This document shows, piece after piece, positions 60,229 through 64,000 of a stretch of 64,000 nucleotides of DNA. The notes under the pieces were generated by a model. The model was not told the origin of the DNA. It did not search any database and saw only the letters and a program-made list of their open reading frames with translations. A program made the position numbers and the translations under genes. Position 1 is the stretch's first letter; every line of letters begins with the position of its first letter. Source of the stretch: Serratia sp. Ag1 (GTDB lineage: Bacteria > Pseudomonadota > Gammaproteobacteria > Enterobacterales > Enterobacteriaceae); NCBI RefSeq assembly GCF_000743355.1, contig NZ_JQEI01000003.1:310001-374000 (forward strand), read 5' to 3'.

Positions 60229-60314
60229 CACCGCAAAGGTTAACACAGCCATTCCTTACCCTGTCACTTTACGCTATAACAGTTCACACCTCTCCAGCCG
60301 CCAAGGAAAGCCGC

Positions 60315-61142
60315 ATGGCCGATCACTCCCCACAATTCTGGCGCGACGAACGCTTGCCGTTTGTTGAAGCGCGTGCCATCGCCGATGGCCGTAAAATCTG
60401 TTACTCACTGCATAGCCACGAGTTTTTCTCGATTGGTGCCATTACCGCAGGCACCAGTAGCTATATCAATGGTGAACAGCAGTTGCAGGTAAAAACCGGT
60501 GATGTGGTGATCATCAACCCACAGCAAGCGCATGGCTGCAACCCGATTGGCGATCGGCGCTGGTCCTATATCATGTTTTATATCGACACCGCCTGGCTCG
60601 CGCGGTTGCAGCAGGAAAATACGCGCAGCAGACATGAAGGGTTTACCCCATTTACGGCTATTGCTAGCCAAGATCCACGCTTGTTCGCTGGCCTGAACCA
60701 CCTTTATGCCTTGTTGATCGATCCGCTGCGCAACCATTTGGAAAAACAGATCGCACTGGTGGATTACTTCAGTGAGTTGACGCTGTGCCTGGGAACGGCA
60801 CCCACTTTAGCGCTGGAGTTCAATCCCAAGCTGGAGACCGCCGCCGTATTTATCCGCAACCATTGCACTCAGTCATTGACCTTAGAGGCGATCTGTCAGG
60901 CGTCCGGCTTATCGCCCTCTTACCTGATCCGGGCGTTCAAAAAGCGCTACGGTATGACGCCGCACGCCTATCTGGTTAACCAACGCATCCAGTATGGTCA
61001 CCGGCTGTTAAAACGCGGCTTCCCTATCGCCGCAGCCGCGAGTGAAAGTGGCTTTGCCGATCAGGCGCACTTTCAGCGCACGTTCAAACAACTGTTAGCG
61101 GCCACTCCTGGCCAGTATCAAATCCCTTCAGCCAATAAATAG
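60315..61142 (+). CDS. AraC family transcriptional regulator
   Basis: A 275-residue regulator. ATG 60315 follows AAGGAAAG; the upstream frame crosses a repeat and is not real. N-terminal cupin-like ligand-binding part (CYSLHSHEFFSIGAITAGTS, then QQAHGCNPIGDRRW) and a C-terminal AraC DNA-binding domain with two helix-turn-helices (AICQASGLSPSYLIRAFKKR, then ASESGFADQAHFQRTFKQL). It is convergent with a LysE-type exporter, overlapping its end by 25 bases. AraC regulators of this type often control an adjacent exporter, so regulation of the LysE gene is plausible. Confidence 0.88.
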   Translation: MADHSPQFWRDERLPFVEARAIADGRKICYSLHSHEFFSIGAITAGTSSYINGEQQLQVKTGDVVIINPQQAHGCNPIGDRRWSYIMFYIDTAWLARLQQENTRSRHEGFTPFTAIASQDPRLFAGLNHLYALLIDPLRNHLEKQIALVDYFSELTLCLGTAPTLALEFNPKLETAAVFIRNHCTQSLTLEAICQASGLSPSYLIRAFKKRYGMTPHAYLVNQRIQYGHRLLKRGFPIAAAASESGFADQAHFQRTFKQLLAATPGQYQIPSANK

Positions 61143-61711
61143 CAGGCACTGGCCACCAAAAGCAGCGCCATCAAACGGTTGAAGCGCTGTACGTTACGTG
61201 CGCTCTGCAACAGGCCGCTGAGCATTGCACCCGCATAAGCCCAACAAGCCACCGAGGCGTAGCAAATCACAAAGTAGATCGCCGCAAACTGCCACAACAG
61301 CCGCATCTCGCCGTCCCCCACAAACGCCCCCATACTAGCTATCGACGCCAGCCAGGCTTTCGGATTCAGCCATTGCAACAAAGCGCCATACCAGTAAGAA
61401 GGCGCATTTTGCCGCTCACCCCGCCCCAGTTGACCATCGTTGGCTGCAAGCTGATAAGCCATATAAAGCAGAAAACCGACACCAGCCAGAAGGATCAACT
61501 GCGTCAGCCCTGGCCACAACGTCAATACCTCGTGCAGGCCAAGGCCGATCAACACCAGCAGTAAGGTAAAACCCAGAGTAGCCCCGCTGACGTGGCGCAA
61601 ACTGGCATTAAAACCAAATTGCGCCCCGCTGCTGAGTGCCACAATATTCACCGGGCCGGGCGTAATAGAGGACGCCAGAGCAAAGGCGGCCATAGAAAGA
61701 TAAAGCGTCAT
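61118..61711 (-). CDS. LysE family amino-acid exporter
   Basis: A 197-residue membrane protein with about six segments. ATG 61711 follows AGGTG; GTG three codons upstream is possible. Features are ALASSITPGPVNIVALSSGA, GATLGFTLLLVLIGLG and LLQWLNPKAWLASIASM. The substrate is unknown. Its last 25 bases overlap the end of the AraC gene on the opposite strand. That is an unusual convergent overlap but too short to disturb either protein. Confidence 0.85.
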   Translation of the reverse strand: MTLYLSMAAFALASSITPGPVNIVALSSGAQFGFNASLRHVSGATLGFTLLLVLIGLGLHEVLTLWPGLTQLILLAGVGFLLYMAYQLAANDGQLGRGERQNAPSYWYGALLQWLNPKAWLASIASMGAFVGDGEMRLLWQFAAIYFVICYASVACWAYAGAMLSGLLQSARNVQRFNRLMALLLVASACYLLAEGI

Positions 61712-61794
61712 AATCAGCACCTGTAAAAATTACACAGGTGCCAGCGTGCCGCTTTGCAGTGAAAGTGTATTGAACGAAATTGCCCTGTCGCCGA

Positions 61795-62700
61795 TTATTT
61801 TCTGGTCGTCATTCCCCTGCAAGGCAACCCAAAAGTATTCACCGTCATCCCCACCAACACCAGCAGCGCTCCGCTAACCTGCAACCAAGACAGCGCCTCG
61901 TCCATCAACAACCAAGCGCTGACTAATCCCACCAGGGGCACCAATAACGCCAGCGGTGCCACTCGCCAGGTTTCGTAACGCGCCAATAAGTTGCCCCAGA
62001 TGGAGTAACCCAACAGGGTTGCAGCAAACGACAGATACACGATCACCCCTACACTCCCTATTTGCAGATTCAGCAGACTATCAAGCACCTGCTGACGACC
62101 ATCAAACAGCCCGCTGCATACAAAAAACGGCACGATAGGAATCAGTGCACTCCATACCACCAGTGGCAAAATCCCCTGCTGTGGAAATGTTGCCATAATC
62201 TTTTTGTTGGTGAGATTACCGATGGCCCACGAAAATGCCGCTCCCAGCGTTAGCAACAAGCCAGCCAAGGGCACCGCAGAAGCACCTTTAGTCTGCAGGC
62301 TGGCCTGCGCCAGAAACAGCATCCCCATAGTAGCAACCACGATTCCGATTACGTGGTGTATACGCAATCGCTCGGCAAAAACCAACATTCCCAATAACAG
62401 CGTGAAGAAAACCTGTGCTTGTAGCACCAATGAAGCCAACCCCGCGGGCATCCCCACCTTGATGGCACAAAAAAGAAAGGCAAACTGCCCAAAGCTCATC
62501 GTCAAACCATACAGCACTAACCATTTCCACGGCAGTTTAGGCCGTGGCACAAACAATATGGCGGGAAACACGACCAGTAAGAACCGTAAACCAGCCAACA
62601 AAAACGGTGGCATTCCCTGCAGGCCGTATTTGATAATGACAAAATTCATCCCCCAGATAACCACTACCAGTAACGCCAACAGCCGATCGCGCAATGTCAT
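61795..62700 (-). CDS. eamA: O-acetylserine/cysteine exporter EamA (YdeD)
   Basis: A 301-residue DMT transporter with ten segments in two EamA repeats. It matches E. coli EamA along its length: VVVIWGMNFVIIKYGLQGMP, LAGLRFLLVVFPAILFVPRP, CAIKVGMPAGLASLVLQAQ, VVWSALIPIVPFFV and RYETWRVAPLALLVPLVGL. EamA exports cysteine and O-acetylserine metabolites. It is divergent from yajD over a 186-base region. Confidence 0.9.
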   Translation of the reverse strand: MTLRDRLLALLVVVIWGMNFVIIKYGLQGMPPFLLAGLRFLLVVFPAILFVPRPKLPWKWLVLYGLTMSFGQFAFLFCAIKVGMPAGLASLVLQAQVFFTLLLGMLVFAERLRIHHVIGIVVATMGMLFLAQASLQTKGASAVPLAGLLLTLGAAFSWAIGNLTNKKIMATFPQQGILPLVVWSALIPIVPFFVCSGLFDGRQQVLDSLLNLQIGSVGVIVYLSFAATLLGYSIWGNLLARYETWRVAPLALLVPLVGLVSAWLLMDEALSWLQVSGALLVLVGMTVNTFGLPCRGMTTRK

Positions 62701-62886
62701 CCCTGCCTCACTGTGTAAAGTTCGTAACGCATTATTATGTTTTTTCTGGTTTATCTAACAGATGCCACCAAACTGCAAGTATTCATCAACCAGAATGCTA
62801 GAGGCTTACCTAACAGCCGATACTCGGCAACCCAACCGTTTGTGATAATATTAATCGCAACTTTGTTCTCAATCAGTAGGCACCAC

Positions 62887-63228
62887 ATGGCATATATTCC
62901 AAAAAACTACGCGAAGCTGGAAGTGGGTTATCGCGAAAAAGCATTGAAGATCTTCCCATGGGTATGTGGGCGTTGCTCGCGGGAATTTGTTTACTCCAAC
63001 CTGCGTGAACTGACGGTGCATCATATTGATCATGATCACAGCAATAACCCGGAAGATGGCAGCAATTGGGAGATGCTGTGTCTGTATTGCCACGATCACG
63101 AACACTCTAAATACACCGAGGCCGATCAATACGGTTCAACGGTTATCGCAGGCGAAGACGCGCAAAAAGACGTCGGTGTGGCGACACATAACCCATTCGC
63201 CAATCTGAAAGCGATGATGAAAAAGTAA
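62887..63228 (+). CDS. yajD: HNH nuclease family protein YajD
   Basis: A 113-residue protein almost identical to E. coli YajD (115 aa). ATG 62887; an in-frame region to 62737 is not needed. The HNH/zinc pattern is CGRC (27-30), HHIDHDH (45-51), CLYCHDHEH (65-73) with YTEADQYGSTVIAGEDAQ following. It is probably a nuclease or zinc-structured protein; the role is not established. It is convergent with the LysR gene at the right edge. Confidence 0.93.
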   Translation: MAYIPKNYAKLEVGYREKALKIFPWVCGRCSREFVYSNLRELTVHHIDHDHSNNPEDGSNWEMLCLYCHDHEHSKYTEADQYGSTVIAGEDAQKDVGVATHNPFANLKAMMKK

Positions 63229-63274
63229 CGGCGTCCTGGCCGGGAAAACGCCTGCTCAGAACAGCGGGCATTGG

Positions 63275-64000
63275 CTACCAACGGTACTTTTCCACTCTGG
63301 CACGGCTTGCCTGCGCTTCAGCCCCTAACCAATCCACCAGTACGGTCAGGGCAGCAGGCACAACCGCACGTTCCGGATAAACCAGATAGTAAGCCGCACC
63401 GCTGCACACGCTAAGCGGGAACGGCGTCACAATACGGTTGGCCTGAATGTCTTCTTCCAGCAGGCAGAGATCGCCAATCGCAATGCCAAACCCTTGCAGT
63501 GCCGCGCTCGTCGCCAGATCGAGCGTATCAAAATGCTGCGCCTTGGTTGAGGGCAATGTTTCATGCCCGGCCACTTTCAACCACAGCAGCCAATCGCGAC
63601 GATCGCGCGTCGGGTGCAGCAGAGTTTTATCTACCAGATCGGTCGGGATCGGTGGCCGATTCAACGCAGGCAAATAAGTGGGGGTGCAAACCGGGGTCAG
63701 GATTTCATCAAATAAATGCTGTACCACCAGGCGTTTTCTCTGCGGTTCACCGAACACAACGGCAGCGTCGAAATGCTCGGTGCTGAAATCTACGCCGTGC
63801 GACACCGAGGCCGTCAGTTCAATATGCATCTCTGGCCGCTCATTCTGTAATCGGATGATACGCGGCAATACCCAGCGCATCGCGCAGGTTGGGCATTTAA
63901 TCCGCAGCGTACCCGGTTGTGCTCCCGCACGCATCAATGCCTCGTCCAGTTGTTCCAGCGCCTGTTGTACCGGGGCCAACAGCAACGCGCCCTGTGCGGT
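63275..64000 (-). CDS. LysR family regulator (C-terminal part; runs off right edge)
   Basis: About 242 residues are visible, all from the effector-binding half: LRIKCPTCAMRWVLPRIIRL, SVSHGVDFSTEHFDAAVVFG, TPVCTPTYLPAL and LATSAALQGFGIAIGDLCLL are typical of GcvA-like LysR proteins. The frame is open to the right edge, so the N-terminal winged helix and true start lie beyond it. The first visible residues (TAQGALLLAPVQQ) fit the linker helix after the helix-turn-helix. The target is unknown. Confidence 0.85.
   Translation of the reverse strand, partial: TAQGALLLAPVQQALEQLDEALMRAGAQPGTLRIKCPTCAMRWVLPRIIRLQNERPEMHIELTASVSHGVDFSTEHFDAAVVFGEPQRKRLVVQHLFDEILTPVCTPTYLPALNRPPIPTDLVDKTLLHPTRDRRDWLLWLKVAGHETLPSTKAQHFDTLDLATSAALQGFGIAIGDLCLLEEDIQANRIVTPFPLSVCSGAAYYLVYPERAVVPAALTVLVDWLGAEAQASRARVEKYRW

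Larger units (their letters stand above)
60014..60314. other. 301-base gap largely filled by repeats
   Basis: No gene seen. Two forms of one palindromic repeat occupy 60061-60228. The final 85 bases should hold the promoter of the AraC-type gene, and the first 45 bases that of the minus-strand membrane protein. Confidence 0.6.

Noticed and set aside
60171-60314. Upstream extension of the AraC-type regulator gene
   Set aside because: The extension is encoded by the palindromic repeat and its flank. ATG 60315 has a ribosome-binding site and begins where family members begin.
1-64000. tRNA, rRNA, CRISPR array, prophage or intact insertion sequence
   Set aside because: No cloverleaf-like sequence, evenly spaced repeats with spacers, transposase or phage structural gene was recognised when reading the window.

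Overview
The window looks like chromosomal DNA of an enterobacterium, most likely Serratia or a close Yersiniaceae relative. Many proteins resemble E. coli K-12 proteins closely (DinG, YajD, YehS, OsmF/YehYXW, LgoD/LgoR, SseA, EamA, YedA). Other content is not typical of K-12: a BcsD-containing cellulose operon, a RIO kinase, and a palindromic repeat of the kind common in Serratia and Yersinia intergenic DNA. Genus is inferred from gene content only. No rRNA, tRNA, CRISPR array, prophage or intact insertion sequence was seen.

Region 1 (1-10.7 kb, minus strand) is a type I cellulose synthase operon, bcsP/O-bcsQ-bcsA-bcsB-bcsC-bcsD-bcsZ, with bcsZ running off the left edge. Region 2 (11-24 kb) is mostly housekeeping: ybiB, a PaiB-like flavoprotein, a LemA/DUF2207 pair, exporters, an Lrp-type regulator, dinG, a phoE-type porin behind a Pho-box-like site, two acetyltransferases, azlCD and an orphan SufR-like Fe-S regulator.

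Region 3 (24.5-30.8 kb) is a tightly coupled operon headed by an MlrA/MerR-type regulator. Just upstream lies a perfect inverted repeat that closely resembles the MlrA site described for the E. coli csgD promoter. Downstream genes encode an NTF2-like protein, an SDR, an FAD amine-oxidase-like protein, DUF1365, a cyclopropane-fatty-acid-synthase-like methyltransferase, a short DUF2878-like remnant, an apparently internally deleted chalcone-isomerase-like protein and a DUF3833 lipoprotein. It probably modifies membrane lipids. The pairing of regulator, operator and two eroded genes is the most interesting part of the window.

Region 4 (31-47.5 kb) holds yedA, a small membrane protein gene, the osmF-yehYXW ABC transporter, a LysR regulator divergent from a hydrolase/monooxygenase/amidohydrolase set, a Gfo/Idh/MocA oxidoreductase behind repeated palindromes, a DUF1127 gene divergent from a MocR regulator, a DUF523 gene, sseA, a LysR-DUF4865 pair and a CDF transporter. 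Region 5 (47.6-53.4 kb) has yehS and an L-galactonate/tagaturonate cluster in which uxaB sits directly after lgoD, divergent from lgoR and lgoT.

Region 6 (53.5-64 kb) has a minus-strand group (SLC13-like transporter, MpaB/DUF2236 protein, SUFU-domain protein, isochorismatase-like hydrolase), an AT-rich patch with an unrecognised secreted protein, a RIO kinase, an isoprenylcysteine-methyltransferase-like membrane protein, a tandem palindromic repeat, an AraC regulator, a LysE exporter, eamA, yajD and the 3' part of a LysR gene cut by the right edge.
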